A stretch of DNA of 53,368 nucleotides from IMG/VR virus record IMGVR_UViG_3300042475_005524, positions 1-53,368 of that record; one strand, written 5' to 3'. This document shows positions 1 through 7,891 of the stretch, one piece after another. The stretch comes from a virus. How positions within the stretch are numbered: position 1 is the first letter of the stretch; each line of letters starts with the position of its first letter. Under the pieces are notes generated by a model. That model did not search any database and had not been told where the DNA came from. It saw only the letters and a program-made list of their open reading frames with translations. The position numbers and the translations under genes were made by a program.

Positions 1-1
1 C

Positions 2-430
2 GCGAATGGCACTAGCGGCACCACTGGCACTAGCGGTTCGTCAGGCACTAGCGGCACAGAAGGCACTAGCGGTACAAGCGGTACCCAAGGCACCAGCGGC
101 TCATCAGGCACTAGCGGCGCGAATGGCACTAGCGGCACCACTGGCACTAGCGGTTCGTCAGGCACTAGCGGCACAGAAGGCACTAGCGGTACAAGCGGTA
201 CTGAAGGCACCAGTGGCTCGTCAGGCACAAGCGGTGCAAATGGCACTAGCGGCACCACTGGCACTAGCGGTTCGTCAGGCACTAGCGGCACAGAAGGCAC
301 TAGCGGTACAAGCGGCACCCAAGGCACCAGCGGCTCGTCAGGCACAAGCGGCGCAAATGGCACTAGCGGTAGTAGCGGCACTAGCGGCACAACTGGCACC
401 AGTGGCTCTTCTGGAACTGCGGGCACATCT
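2..430 (+). repeat. 117-bp tandem repeats encoding 39-residue collagen unit (array 1)
   Basis: Ala-Asn-Gly triplets recur at bases 2, 119, 236 and 353, exactly 117 bases apart, with few substitutions between copies. Each unit codes for 13 Gly-X-Y triplets. The array continues off the left edge. Confidence 0.9.
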
Positions 431-3208
431 GGTCAAGATGGTAATTTTGGCGGCGCATCATTTAAATATAATTTTAGTTCAGTAACAACTGACTCTGATC
501 CCGGATCAGGGAATTTTATATTTAACCAATCAACTCAAAATTCATCAACAAGAATAAATCTTGATAATGTTGATTTAAATGGGGCAGATATACAAAATTA
601 TTTAAGAACAATTGATGATTCGACTTCAACAATAAAAGGTCACGTAAAAGTAAGTAAGTTATTCAATACTGCTGCTTTTATTTTGTTTACGATTAGCGCC
701 ACAGAAGAGGCATCTGGTTATTTTAAAATTACTGTTTCTCCTGTAGATAGTTCAGTTTCTAATCCATTCATTGATGGAGATGATTGCATTTTAACATTTG
801 CCAGAACTGGCGACAAAGGAGATAACGGATCTAGTGGCACTAGCGGCACTAGTGGCACTCAAGGCACCAGCGGCTCATCAGGCACCAGCGGCGCGAATGG
901 CACTAGCGGCACGACCGGCACTAGCGGTTCGTCAGGCACTAGCGGCACAGAAGGCACTAGTGGCACAAGCGGCACCCAAGGCACCAGCGGCTCGTCAGGC
1001 ACCAGCGGCGCAAATGGCACTAGCGGCACCACTGGCACTAGCGGTTCATCAGGCAGCAGCGGCACAGAAGGCACTAGCGGCACAAGCGGCACCCAAGGCA
1101 CCAGCGGCTCGTCAGGCACCAGCGGCGCAAATGGCACTAGCGGCACCACTGGCACCAGCGGCTCATCAGGCAGCAGCGGCACAGAAGGCACTAGCGGCAC
1201 AAGCGGTACGCAAGGCACCAGCGGCTCATCAGGCACCAGCGGTGCGAATGGCACTAGCGGCACCACTGGCACTAGCGGTTCGTCAGGCACTAGCGGCACA
1301 GAAGGCACTAGCGGCACAAGCGGTACACAAGGCACTAGCGGCTCATCAGGCACCAGCGGTGCAAATGGCACTAGCGGTAGTAGCGGCACTAGCGGCACAA
1401 CTGGCACCAGCGGTTCTTCTGGCACAAGCGGAACAGCAGGAACTAGTGGAGTTGGTCTTTCTGCTGGAAGAGATTACTTTTTTAATTATACTGAAGCCTC
1501 TGATATATCAGGATATAAAGATCTTGGACAAAGCACTATAACTGGACTTGAAGCAGTAGTTGCTGTACCTCTTTCTTCACACCAACAAAATGTAATTGTT
1601 GATGGAGGATTTATTACTGCTAGCGGCGATCCTAACGTAACAGTAGTTCCAAATGGAATTTGGCACGCTTATGCTTATTTTTCAAAATCTACTCAAAATG
1701 CAGACATTTCCTATTATTACACTGTATCAAAATATACTACAGGAAACCTTGAATCAGTTTTGTTCACTTCTGAAACTGTCGCATTAGGTTGGGATACAAA
1801 TAGCGGAATTCCTGTAGAGATTAAAAATAATGCCGTCGCTACTACAGAAATATTAGATCCTACTGATAGAATTCTTGTAAAATTTTATTTGAATAATAAT
1901 GACTCTAATGCTCATACTGTAAATTTTTTCACAGAAGGCACAAATCATTATTCTTACATTGTAACTACATTAACTGCTTTTCAGGGAAGTAGCGGAACAT
2001 CTGGTAGCAGTGGTACATCTGGATCTTCTGGCACCAGCGGAACAACTGGTACTAGCGGCTCCTCGGGCACCAGCGGTGCGACTGGAAGTAGTGGTGAGAC
2101 GGGCTCTTCTGGCACCAGTGGTACAACTGGCACTAGCGGTTCTTCAGGTAGTAGTGGCTCGTCAGGCACTAGCGGTTCGTCAGGCACCAGCGGTTCGTCA
2201 GGCACCAGCGGCATAGATGGCACTAGCGGTACAACTGGCACTAGCGGTTCTTCAGGCACCAGCGGTACAAGTGGCACCAGCGGTACAAGTGGCACCAGCG
2301 GTACAACTGGCACTAGCGGTTCATCAGGCACTAGCGGCACCAGCGGCGCTAACGGTACTAGTGGTACAACTGGCACTAGCGGAACTAGTGGATTAATGCC
2401 AGTTTGGGTAGTTAAAACATCTAACTATACAGCCGTAAATTCAGACAGAATATTGGCGGATACTTCCGCTGGTTCTTTCACGATTACATTGCCAAGTTCT
2501 CCGTCCCCAGCAAATTATATTGAAATCAATGACCCAGAAGGAACATGGGGAACAAATAATTTAATAATTGCAAGAAATGGAAGTAACATAAGCAGTCTTG
2601 CCGAAGACCTAACATGCAACGCTTCTACTGCTATTGGGTTAACTTATGTAGATGCTACAATTGGCTGGAAAGTTGATTTTATTATTGAACTTGGCGGCAC
2701 AAGAAATGTAACAAGAAGCTTGTGGATTCCAGCTTCGGCTTGGATTCCAAGAACAACCGCAGGATGCGGAATAAATTCTTTAGAAAGTTCTACAAATAAA
2801 ATTAACTACGATGTTCTTGAGTTTGATCCGGGCGCAATTGAATACGCTCAAGCAATGACTACAATGCCATCTAATTGGGACGGCTTAACTGTTAATGCGG
2901 CATTCTACTGGACAGTCACCTCTGGTTTTTCTGGTTCTGGCTCAGTTGTTTGGCAGATGGCAGGAAGATCTTATGCCGATCAAAGCGCTATTGATCAAGT
3001 AGTTTCAGCAGCTAAATCGACAACTGACGCATTTACTACTGGAGATTATGTTCACGTTTCTCCACTTGTTACAGGGATAACATTGGAAGGATTAAATTCG
3101 ACAGGAAATCCAATTGTGTACGAAATTAGCCGTAACGCAACTGATGCTAACGACACACTAGCAGTAGATGCCCGTTTGCTTGGAATACAAATATCTTATA
3201 ATACATAA
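2..3208 (+). CDS. giant collagen-like tail fibre/adhesin (5' end outside window)
   Basis: The frame beginning at base 2 stays open without a stop to 3208, so this is the 3' part (1068 residues visible) of one gene that starts left of the window. A TTG at 683 is internal and not a start. Visible layout: Gly-X-Y collagen-like block (residues ~1-143), globular domain (~144-274), second collagen block (~275-480), second globular domain (~483-660), third collagen block (~661-797) and a C-terminal globular tip (~798-1068). The triplets are nearly all GTS, GSS, GTT, GTE, GTQ and GAN with no proline, in a 39-residue (117-base) period. Phage collagen-like proteins form trimeric fibres; the globular parts probably trimerise or bind receptors. 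Ser/Thr density makes it a plausible target of the glycosyltransferases in this window (inference). Function as a fibre is likely; the receptor is unknown. Confidence 0.85.
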   Translation, partial: ANGTSGTTGTSGSSGTSGTEGTSGTSGTQGTSGSSGTSGANGTSGTTGTSGSSGTSGTEGTSGTSGTEGTSGSSGTSGANGTSGTTGTSGSSGTSGTEGTSGTSGTQGTSGSSGTSGANGTSGSSGTSGTTGTSGSSGTAGTSGQDGNFGGASFKYNFSSVTTDSDPGSGNFIFNQSTQNSSTRINLDNVDLNGADIQNYLRTIDDSTSTIKGHVKVSKLFNTAAFILFTISATEEASGYFKITVSPVDSSVSNPFIDGDDCILTFARTGDKGDNGSSGTSGTSGTQGTSGSSGTSGANGTSGTTGTSGSSGTSGTEGTSGTSGTQGTSGSSGTSGANGTSGTTGTSGSSGSSGTEGTSGTSGTQGTSGSSGTSGANGTSGTTGTSGSSGSSGTEGTSGTSGTQGTSGSSGTSGANGTSGTTGTSGSSGTSGTEGTSGTSGTQGTSGSSGTSGANGTSGSSGTSGTTGTSGSSGTSGTAGTSGVGLSAGRDYFFNYTEASDISGYKDLGQSTITGLEAVVAVPLSSHQQNVIVDGGFITASGDPNVTVVPNGIWHAYAYFSKSTQNADISYYYTVSKYTTGNLESVLFTSETVALGWDTNSGIPVEIKNNAVATTEILDPTDRILVKFYLNNNDSNAHTVNFFTEGTNHYSYIVTTLTAFQGSSGTSGSSGTSGSSGTSGTTGTSGSSGTSGATGSSGETGSSGTSGTTGTSGSSGSSGSSGTSGSSGTSGSSGTSGIDGTSGTTGTSGSSGTSGTSGTSGTSGTSGTTGTSGSSGTSGTSGANGTSGTTGTSGTSGLMPVWVVKTSNYTAVNSDRILADTSAGSFTITLPSSPSPANYIEINDPEGTWGTNNLIIARNGSNISSLAEDLTCNASTAIGLTYVDATIGWKVDFIIELGGTRNVTRSLWIPASAWIPRTTAGCGINSLESSTNKINYDVLEFDPGAIEYAQAMTTMPSNWDGLTVNAAFYWTVTSGFSGSGSVVWQMAGRSYADQSAIDQVVSAAKSTTDAFTTGDYVHVSPLVTGITLEGLNSTGNPIVYEISRNATDANDTLAVDARLLGIQISYNT
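824..1450 (+). repeat. 117-bp tandem repeats encoding 39-residue collagen unit (array 2)
   Basis: The same 117-base unit as array 1, with Ala-Asn-Gly triplets at 893, 1010, 1127, 1244 and 1361. The copies differ mainly by synonymous changes and a few SSG/TSG swaps. It lies in the same reading frame as array 1, separated by a globular domain. Confidence 0.9.
1984..2395 (+). repeat. collagen-like GTS/GSS array 3, irregular
   Basis: A shorter run of Gly-Ser-Ser, Gly-Thr-Ser and Gly-Thr-Thr codons in the same gene. It lacks the clean 117-base period of arrays 1 and 2. It links the second globular domain to the C-terminal tip. Confidence 0.8.
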
Positions 3209-3209
3209 T

Positions 3210-3896
3210 ATGAGAGCGCGACAACGACACTACAAACCTATAGGAGCGCTTTTATCTTATGATGCGAGATATATTGCTGGTTCAAATGGGTCTGAGATTA
3301 GCACTTGGGAAAATAGAAATAGCACCAGTTACAGTTTAACTCAATCGACATCTACAAACCGACCATTATTGCAAACCGGCACAAATGGGATAAATAATCA
3401 AAACGCAGTAAAGTTTGACGGAATCGATGATAACTTGTCGGCTGTAGCGCCTATAGTTACTTATGTTACACTGGTTGCAGTTGGCAAATTTACAAGCGCG
3501 AATCCAATGGTTTTTAGGCATGGTCCAGACGCTGGATTTTCTTTTTCAGGTACTAACAATTCGGCTTGGCTTATTTCAAGAGCGTCAACACATAGCGCAT
3601 CTGGAGTTAGTCAATGGATGGGTTCAGATAGTGCAGTTGCTTCTTTTGTTTATAATGGAGATGGAACATATTATAAAAATGGCGTGGCGCAAAGCAACGA
3701 AACCATTAGTGGAACAAGTCTAACAAATGGTCAAAGATACTCAAGTAGTTTTATTGCTTGCTGGGACCCGGTTGCCTCTAAATTTAGTGATGGATTATTG
3801 GGTATTTTAGTTTTATATATTGGAATTAAAAACGATTCATTACGCAAACGAACAGAACATGCTTCTAGTTATTCATATAAACTCGCCTGCTCATAA
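3210..3896 (+). CDS. LamG/concanavalin-like phage adhesin
   Basis: About 228 residues. The ATG at 3210 follows the fibre stop (3206-3208) with a one-base gap, and an in-frame start at 3168 inside the fibre gene is rejected. The pattern resembles LamG-type jelly rolls of phage receptor proteins: an N-terminal segment reading like LLSYDARYIAGSNGSEIS, then KFDGIDDN near residue 75, a lectin-like beta-rich middle, and a C-terminal helix-like tail. It is a divergent relative of the three LamG proteins at 5531-7875, sharing the order 'residue count of display, FDGxDD, tail'. Role: probable sugar-binding tip or accessory fibre subunit, translationally coupled to the long fibre. Ligand unknown. Confidence 0.65.
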   Translation: MRARQRHYKPIGALLSYDARYIAGSNGSEISTWENRNSTSYSLTQSTSTNRPLLQTGTNGINNQNAVKFDGIDDNLSAVAPIVTYVTLVAVGKFTSANPMVFRHGPDAGFSFSGTNNSAWLISRASTHSASGVSQWMGSDSAVASFVYNGDGTYYKNGVAQSNETISGTSLTNGQRYSSSFIACWDPVASKFSDGLLGILVLYIGIKNDSLRKRTEHASSYSYKLACS

Positions 3897-3899
3897 CCA

Positions 3900-4292
3900 A
3901 TGATTTATCTTACTTACAACTGCATTTTACGGTCTGAAACTGACGCTCAAGTCATTGATAATTTAATTCGCAAAGGTTGGCAAGTCACTACGCCGCCTAG
4001 TTATGATCCTGCTACTGAGCAGCCTCCTGTTTGGGAAGATTGCGGATGGGTAGTTCATCCATTGCCACCAAAACAACCATATAGAGTATCAAAAGACACT
4101 ATAACTTACAGAGTAATGGAAGCTGGCAAAACGGCAGATTTAATAAACTTAATTTCTAGTCTCACTACAGAACAACAGTTTTATTGGAATAACTTTGCTT
4201 GGTTTTGGTCAAATAACCAAACAGTAATTTCAATGTGCCAGCAACTTGGATTAGACGCAAATGTTATTTTGGCTGAAGATCCATATTTATAA
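3900..4292 (+). CDS. small protein of fibre cluster, putative fibre chaperone
   Basis: 130 residues, starting 3 bases after the LamG-like gene. No known domain is recognised with certainty. The first half has PPSYDPATEQPPVWEDCGW; the second half is helical (TADLINLISSLTTEQQFYW). It sits between two fibre genes, and the gene at 8749 has a comparable position and a similar mix of Pro-rich start and helical end. In many phages small helical proteins next to fibres help them fold or attach, so that role is inferred from position only. Confidence 0.55.
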   Translation: MIYLTYNCILRSETDAQVIDNLIRKGWQVTTPPSYDPATEQPPVWEDCGWVVHPLPPKQPYRVSKDTITYRVMEAGKTADLINLISSLTTEQQFYWNNFAWFWSNNQTVISMCQQLGLDANVILAEDPYL

Positions 4293-4301
4293 TGTAATAT
4301 A
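4292..4301 (+). promoter_or_regulatory. candidate phage promoter element (ATGTAATATA)
   Basis: A variant of the TGTAA(A/T)-type element seen before several gene starts in the window. It ends 7 bases before the ATG at 4309. The region is AT-rich, so chance is possible. Confidence 0.25.
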
Positions 4302-4308
4302 ATTATAT

Positions 4309-5529
4309 ATGAATTTAACTTCATTATTTCCAGTTGGGCTAACAGGACCACAAGGGCTAACTGGTAGTGCAGGCACTAGTGGTACTAGTGGTTCTACTGG
4401 AACAAGTGGAGTTAATGGCACTAGCGGTACTAATGGCGCAGCAGGCGCAAACGGTTCGTCAGGCACTAGCGGCGCGAATGGCACCAGTGGCACAACTGGC
4501 ACCAGCGGCTCTTCTGGCACAAACGGCGCGAATGGTACTAGCGGCACTAATGGCGCAGCAGGCGCAAACGGCACCAGCGGCACAACTGGCACTAGTGGCA
4601 CCAACGGCGCGGCTGGCGCAAACGGTTCGTCAGGCACTAACGGCGCGAATGGCACCAGTGGCACAAACGGTGCAGCAGGCGCAAACGGCACTAGCGGCAC
4701 AACCGGCACCAGCGGCACTAACGGTGCAGCAGGCGCAAACGGTTCGTCAGGCACTAGTGGCGCTAACGGCACCAGTGGCACAAACGGTGCAGCAGGCGCA
4801 AACGGCACTAGCGGCACAACTGGCACTAGTGGCACCAACGGCGCGGCTGGCGCAAACGGTTCGTCAGGCACTAACGGCGCGAATGGCACCAGTGGCACAA
4901 ACGGTGCAGCAGGCGCAAACGGCACTAGCGGCACAACCGGCACCAGCGGCACTAACGGTGCAGCAGGCGCAAACGGTTCATCAGGCACTAACGGCGCGAA
5001 TGGTACTAGCGGTACAACTGGTACAAGTGGTACTGCTGGCGCGGCTGGCACAAGCGGCACAAGTGGAGCAGGAACTATCTCAGGAACAACTAATACAGTT
5101 GCAAAATTTAGTTCAACAACGGCAGTTGGCAATTCTTCAATAACCGATACGGGCAGCTTAGTTACAATTGGCGTTAATACAACAGTTAATGGACACTTAG
5201 CAGCGCAAACTAAGGCATTCCTTATTGACCACCCCACAAAGAGTGGAATGAAGTTGCAATACGCCTGCTTAGAAGGCCCAGAGAATGGCGTGTACGTGCG
5301 CGGGCGCGCGCGTGGGCGCGAGATCAGATTACCCGATTATTGGGTCGCGCTAGTTGATTGGAACTCTATTTCAGTTCAGCTAACTCCTATTGGATCATTC
5401 AAGGAGCTTTATGTTGAGGCGGTAGACAGCGGCAGCGTTTACATTAACGGTAATGGCGGCAATCTGGATTATTTTTATATTGTTTACGCCGAGCGTAAAG
5501 ACGTAGAGAAATTAACTGTGGAGTTTTAA
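4309..5529 (+). CDS. collagen-like tail fibre with conserved C-terminal tip
   Basis: 406 residues. Residues ~18-255 are Gly-X-Y repeats rich in GTS, GTN, GAA and GAN and free of proline. They are organised in a 13-triplet (117-base) unit like the first fibre but with different triplet content. After a linker (residues ~257-300), the C-terminal domain begins around KAFLIDHPTKSG and contains CLEGPENGVYVRGRA, a motif I recognise from C-termini of many phage tail fibres. That domain probably folds as a trimeric tip. The start codon follows an AT-rich leader without a clear Shine-Dalgarno. Role: host adsorption fibre. The stretch coding for YVRGRARGREIR (about 5291-5325) is strikingly GC-rich for this genome. 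Confidence 0.85.
   Translation: MNLTSLFPVGLTGPQGLTGSAGTSGTSGSTGTSGVNGTSGTNGAAGANGSSGTSGANGTSGTTGTSGSSGTNGANGTSGTNGAAGANGTSGTTGTSGTNGAAGANGSSGTNGANGTSGTNGAAGANGTSGTTGTSGTNGAAGANGSSGTSGANGTSGTNGAAGANGTSGTTGTSGTNGAAGANGSSGTNGANGTSGTNGAAGANGTSGTTGTSGTNGAAGANGSSGTNGANGTSGTTGTSGTAGAAGTSGTSGAGTISGTTNTVAKFSSTTAVGNSSITDTGSLVTIGVNTTVNGHLAAQTKAFLIDHPTKSGMKLQYACLEGPENGVYVRGRARGREIRLPDYWVALVDWNSISVQLTPIGSFKELYVEAVDSGSVYINGNGGNLDYFYIVYAERKDVEKLTVEF
4363..5075 (+). repeat. 117-bp collagen repeat array in second fibre
   Basis: Units of 13 Gly-X-Y triplets (39 codons) alternate TSG-rich and TNG-AAG-ANG-rich parts. The period matches that of the first fibre gene although the triplet sequence differs. Confidence 0.85.
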
Positions 5530-5530
5530 T

Positions 5531-6223
5531 ATGCCGAATTATTACGGGCCAAGAATAGTTACTGATGGGTTAGTTTTGTGCTTAGATGCGGCTAATCCAA
5601 AAAGCTATCCTGGTTCTGGTACAGCTTGGACTGACTTGAGCCGAAATGGCAATAATGGAACTTTAACTAACGGACCGACTTTCAGTAGCGCTAATGGTGG
5701 CAGTATTGCGTTTGACGGTACTGACGATTATGTTTCTTGCCCAGCATTTACTGGACTTGGTTCATCAAATAGAACAATAGATGTCTGGTTTCAAATCAGA
5801 TCTTTGCCGCTCTCAGGAACAAAAAGAATTTTATCTTTAGTTACTGACGATACTTCTACAGACACACCCGCACTTACTATTGGATACAGCACTAGTTTAT
5901 CTTCACTGAATGCCGGATTTGGAGGCAGTCCTTACAATGGATACGTTTCTAATCTTAATTTTACTTTGTCTATGTGGACAAATTTGACAGTTACGATAAC
6001 AGGAAATAATATAGTTATATACAAAAATACTATTTCTGTTGGTAGTGCGACTAATTCAGGAACCGTTGGATCTAATCCAATATTGCATTTGGGAAGATAT
6101 AATAATTTTTACAGTCAATATGCAGATATAATCATAAGCAACGCCAAGATATATAATCGAGCGTTATCAGCATCAGAAATCATTCAAAACTATAATACAA
6201 CTAAAGGAAGATTTAAACTATGA
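5531..6223 (+). CDS. LamG-domain adhesin, paralogue 1
   Basis: 230 residues, ATG one base after the preceding stop. The N-terminus has TDGLVLCLDAANPKSYPGSG, then NGNNGTLTNGPT and FDGTDDYV, typical of phage LamG/concanavalin A-like proteins. The C-terminus has RALSASEIIQNYNTTKGRF. Residues 1-70 and the last ~20 are nearly identical to the proteins at 6482 and 7165, while the middle (carbohydrate-binding face by analogy) differs. Likely a tail-fibre-associated receptor-binding or decoration protein. The neighbouring paralogues suggest a repertoire of binding specificities. Confidence 0.8.
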   Translation: MPNYYGPRIVTDGLVLCLDAANPKSYPGSGTAWTDLSRNGNNGTLTNGPTFSSANGGSIAFDGTDDYVSCPAFTGLGSSNRTIDVWFQIRSLPLSGTKRILSLVTDDTSTDTPALTIGYSTSLSSLNAGFGGSPYNGYVSNLNFTLSMWTNLTVTITGNNIVIYKNTISVGSATNSGTVGSNPILHLGRYNNFYSQYADIIISNAKIYNRALSASEIIQNYNTTKGRFKL

Positions 6224-6480
6224 GTCACATATTCGAAAATAGAGAATACTTAATCCTACCAGTTTCTGAATTAACCAAGGTTGACTTTAACCTTGTTTTA
6301 GAAACCAGCGCCGAAACTGTTAGAAAATCAATTGACGAGACAAAAACATTTGTGAAGTGGGACGGCGAAACTCCCGCTTTCGTCGCCACAATTTCTGGCG
6401 CAGAAGGTCCATATACTTACTCTGAAATTCTAGATGTTTTGACTGGGGTAGAGTGGACATCAACTGGACTGTACCCTTAA
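6220..6480 (+). CDS. small uncharacterised protein
   Basis: 86 residues, overlapping the upstream LamG gene by ATGA and separated by one base from the next LamG gene. No family recognised. It is acidic with an alpha/beta look (VDFNLVLETSAETVRKSID, then FVATISGAEGPYTYSEIL). Its place inside the LamG series suggests a structural or chaperone role, by position only. Confidence 0.6.
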   Translation: MSHIFENREYLILPVSELTKVDFNLVLETSAETVRKSIDETKTFVKWDGETPAFVATISGAEGPYTYSEILDVLTGVEWTSTGLYP

Positions 6481-6481
6481 C

Positions 6482-7168
6482 ATGGCTTATCAAAACGGTC
6501 CAAAGATTGTTACTGATGGATTGGTTTTGTGCTTAGATGCTGGAAACCCAAAAAGTTATCCAGGTTCTGGAACAGCTTGGACTGATTTGAGCCGAAATGG
6601 GAATAATGGGACTTTGACGAATGGGCCGACTTATAATAGTGCGAATGGTGGGAGTATTGTGTTTGATGGGACTGATGATGTTATAACTTGCGGAACAACA
6701 TCACCACCATCTGGAGATTTATCAGTGTTTGCTTGGGTGTATTCAACATCATTTAATAGCACTTGGAATATCATATCTACAAAATGGTTTTCTGGTTCTG
6801 GTTCTGATTTTCACTGGGCACTTAAAAGTGATCTTGGTAATGGTACAAACATAAAACAAAATTTATATACAACTTCTAATAGTGATATTTACGGAACAAC
6901 AACTTTTTTAATAAACACTTGGTATTATGTTGGATTTACTTTAGTGAATGGGGGTACTCTAACATTTTATAAAAATGGAGTTTCTGATGGTACAAGTTCT
7001 ACAGTTTCTAGAACAGCACATAGTAGTACTTTACAACTAGGTGATTCTAGGGGAGTTAATTTTGGACTTATTGGCAGAATACCGCAAGTATCCATATACA
7101 AAAGAGCACTCACACCATCAGAAATTCTTCAAAACTACAACGCAACAAAAGGAAGATTTAAACTATGA
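6482..7168 (+). CDS. LamG-domain adhesin, paralogue 2
   Basis: 228 residues. Same architecture as the gene at 5531: TDGLVLCLDAGNPKSYPGSG near the N-terminus, NGNNGTLTNGPT, FDGTDDVI, a variable beta-rich middle and a C-terminal RALTPSEILQNYNATKGRF. DNA of the conserved N-terminal segment differs from paralogue 1 at many third positions while the protein is almost unchanged, so the segment is under protein-level constraint. Overlaps the next gene by ATGA. Confidence 0.8.
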   Translation: MAYQNGPKIVTDGLVLCLDAGNPKSYPGSGTAWTDLSRNGNNGTLTNGPTYNSANGGSIVFDGTDDVITCGTTSPPSGDLSVFAWVYSTSFNSTWNIISTKWFSGSGSDFHWALKSDLGNGTNIKQNLYTTSNSDIYGTTTFLINTWYYVGFTLVNGGTLTFYKNGVSDGTSSTVSRTAHSSTLQLGDSRGVNFGLIGRIPQVSIYKRALTPSEILQNYNATKGRFKL

Positions 7169-7875
7169 GTGTCTCCGGGGGTCCAGATTTAATCCAAGAT
7201 GGTTTAGTTTTGTGCTTAGATGCGGCGAACACTAAAAGTTATCCGGGCAGTGGAACTTCGTGGGTTGATTTGAGTGGGAATGGCAATAATGGGACTTTAA
7301 CAAATGGGCCAACGTTTAGTAGCGCTAATAGCGGAAGCGTCTTGCTTGATGGGGCCAATGATTACATAGCGTGCGGTAATTTTTCTACTCTTAACAATAT
7401 GAGTATTGGCATGTGGGTAAGGGTTTTATCTAACGCTGGAAACTATAAAGCTTTTGCGGGGGCAGTTGGTGCGGGTACAGACTGGGGTACGGGATTTGCC
7501 ATACATATGTCTCAAAATGGTCGAGCCTCTTTTGATACATGCTGCTTTGAAGGAGGTATATTATATGTTGGAGGGGGGACTAATTTTATGACAACATCTG
7601 TGCCGTTTGGTGATTGGGCAAACATATATTTTACCATATCTGCTAATTATATTCAATTTTATTTAAATGGCTCTGCTCAGTTTGGAACAGCAAGATTAAA
7701 TAACAGTACTTCTACGATAGGCATGAATAGTTTAGTAATTGGATCTAGGCCAGATGCGGTTGCTAGTAGGGGAGCAAATGCCAATATAGCATCAGCAATT
7801 ATACATAATCGTGCATTATCTGCCTCTGAAGTTTTTCAAAACTACAACGCAACTAAAGGCCGTTTTCGCTTATAA
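7165..7875 (+). CDS. LamG-domain adhesin, paralogue 3
   Basis: 236 residues, start overlapping the previous stop. N-terminus QDGLVLCLDAANTKSYPGSG, then GNGNNGTLTNGPTFSSANSG and a central lectin-like domain unlike its paralogues (MSIGMWVRVLSNAGNYKAF). The C-terminus RALSASEVFQNYNATKGRF is shared. The conserved ends may dock onto a common tail part while the middle binds different ligands (inference). Confidence 0.8.
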   Translation: MSVSGGPDLIQDGLVLCLDAANTKSYPGSGTSWVDLSGNGNNGTLTNGPTFSSANSGSVLLDGANDYIACGNFSTLNNMSIGMWVRVLSNAGNYKAFAGAVGAGTDWGTGFAIHMSQNGRASFDTCCFEGGILYVGGGTNFMTTSVPFGDWANIYFTISANYIQFYLNGSAQFGTARLNNSTSTIGMNSLVIGSRPDAVASRGANANIASAIIHNRALSASEVFQNYNATKGRFRL

Positions 7876-7876
7876 A

Positions 7877-7886
7877 GTGTAAAATA
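7877..7886 (+). promoter_or_regulatory. candidate phage promoter element (GTGTAAAATA)
   Basis: This copy of the GTGTAAA element ends 5 bases before the ATG at 7892, in a short gap. It resembles the T4 late-promoter box TATAAATA with a G at position 2. If it acts as a -10 box, the transcript would start almost at the ATG. Confidence 0.35.
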
Positions 7887-7891
7887 TAACA

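Noticed and set aside
859-1425. Long reverse-strand open frame rich in Pro-Leu-Val
   Set aside because: It is the antisense shadow of the collagen repeats; periodic codons keep the opposite frame open.
2-1450. CRISPR-like repeat array
   Set aside because: Repeats are direct, adjacent, in frame and without unique spacers; they encode collagen triplets.
3168-3209. Upstream start for the LamG-like gene
   Set aside because: It would overlap the fibre gene; the ATG at 3210 directly after the stop is simpler.
4287-5237. Long reverse-strand open frame over the second collagen fibre
   Set aside because: Same repeat effect; composition is pure PLVP-type shadow and the + frame has a recognisable fibre tip.
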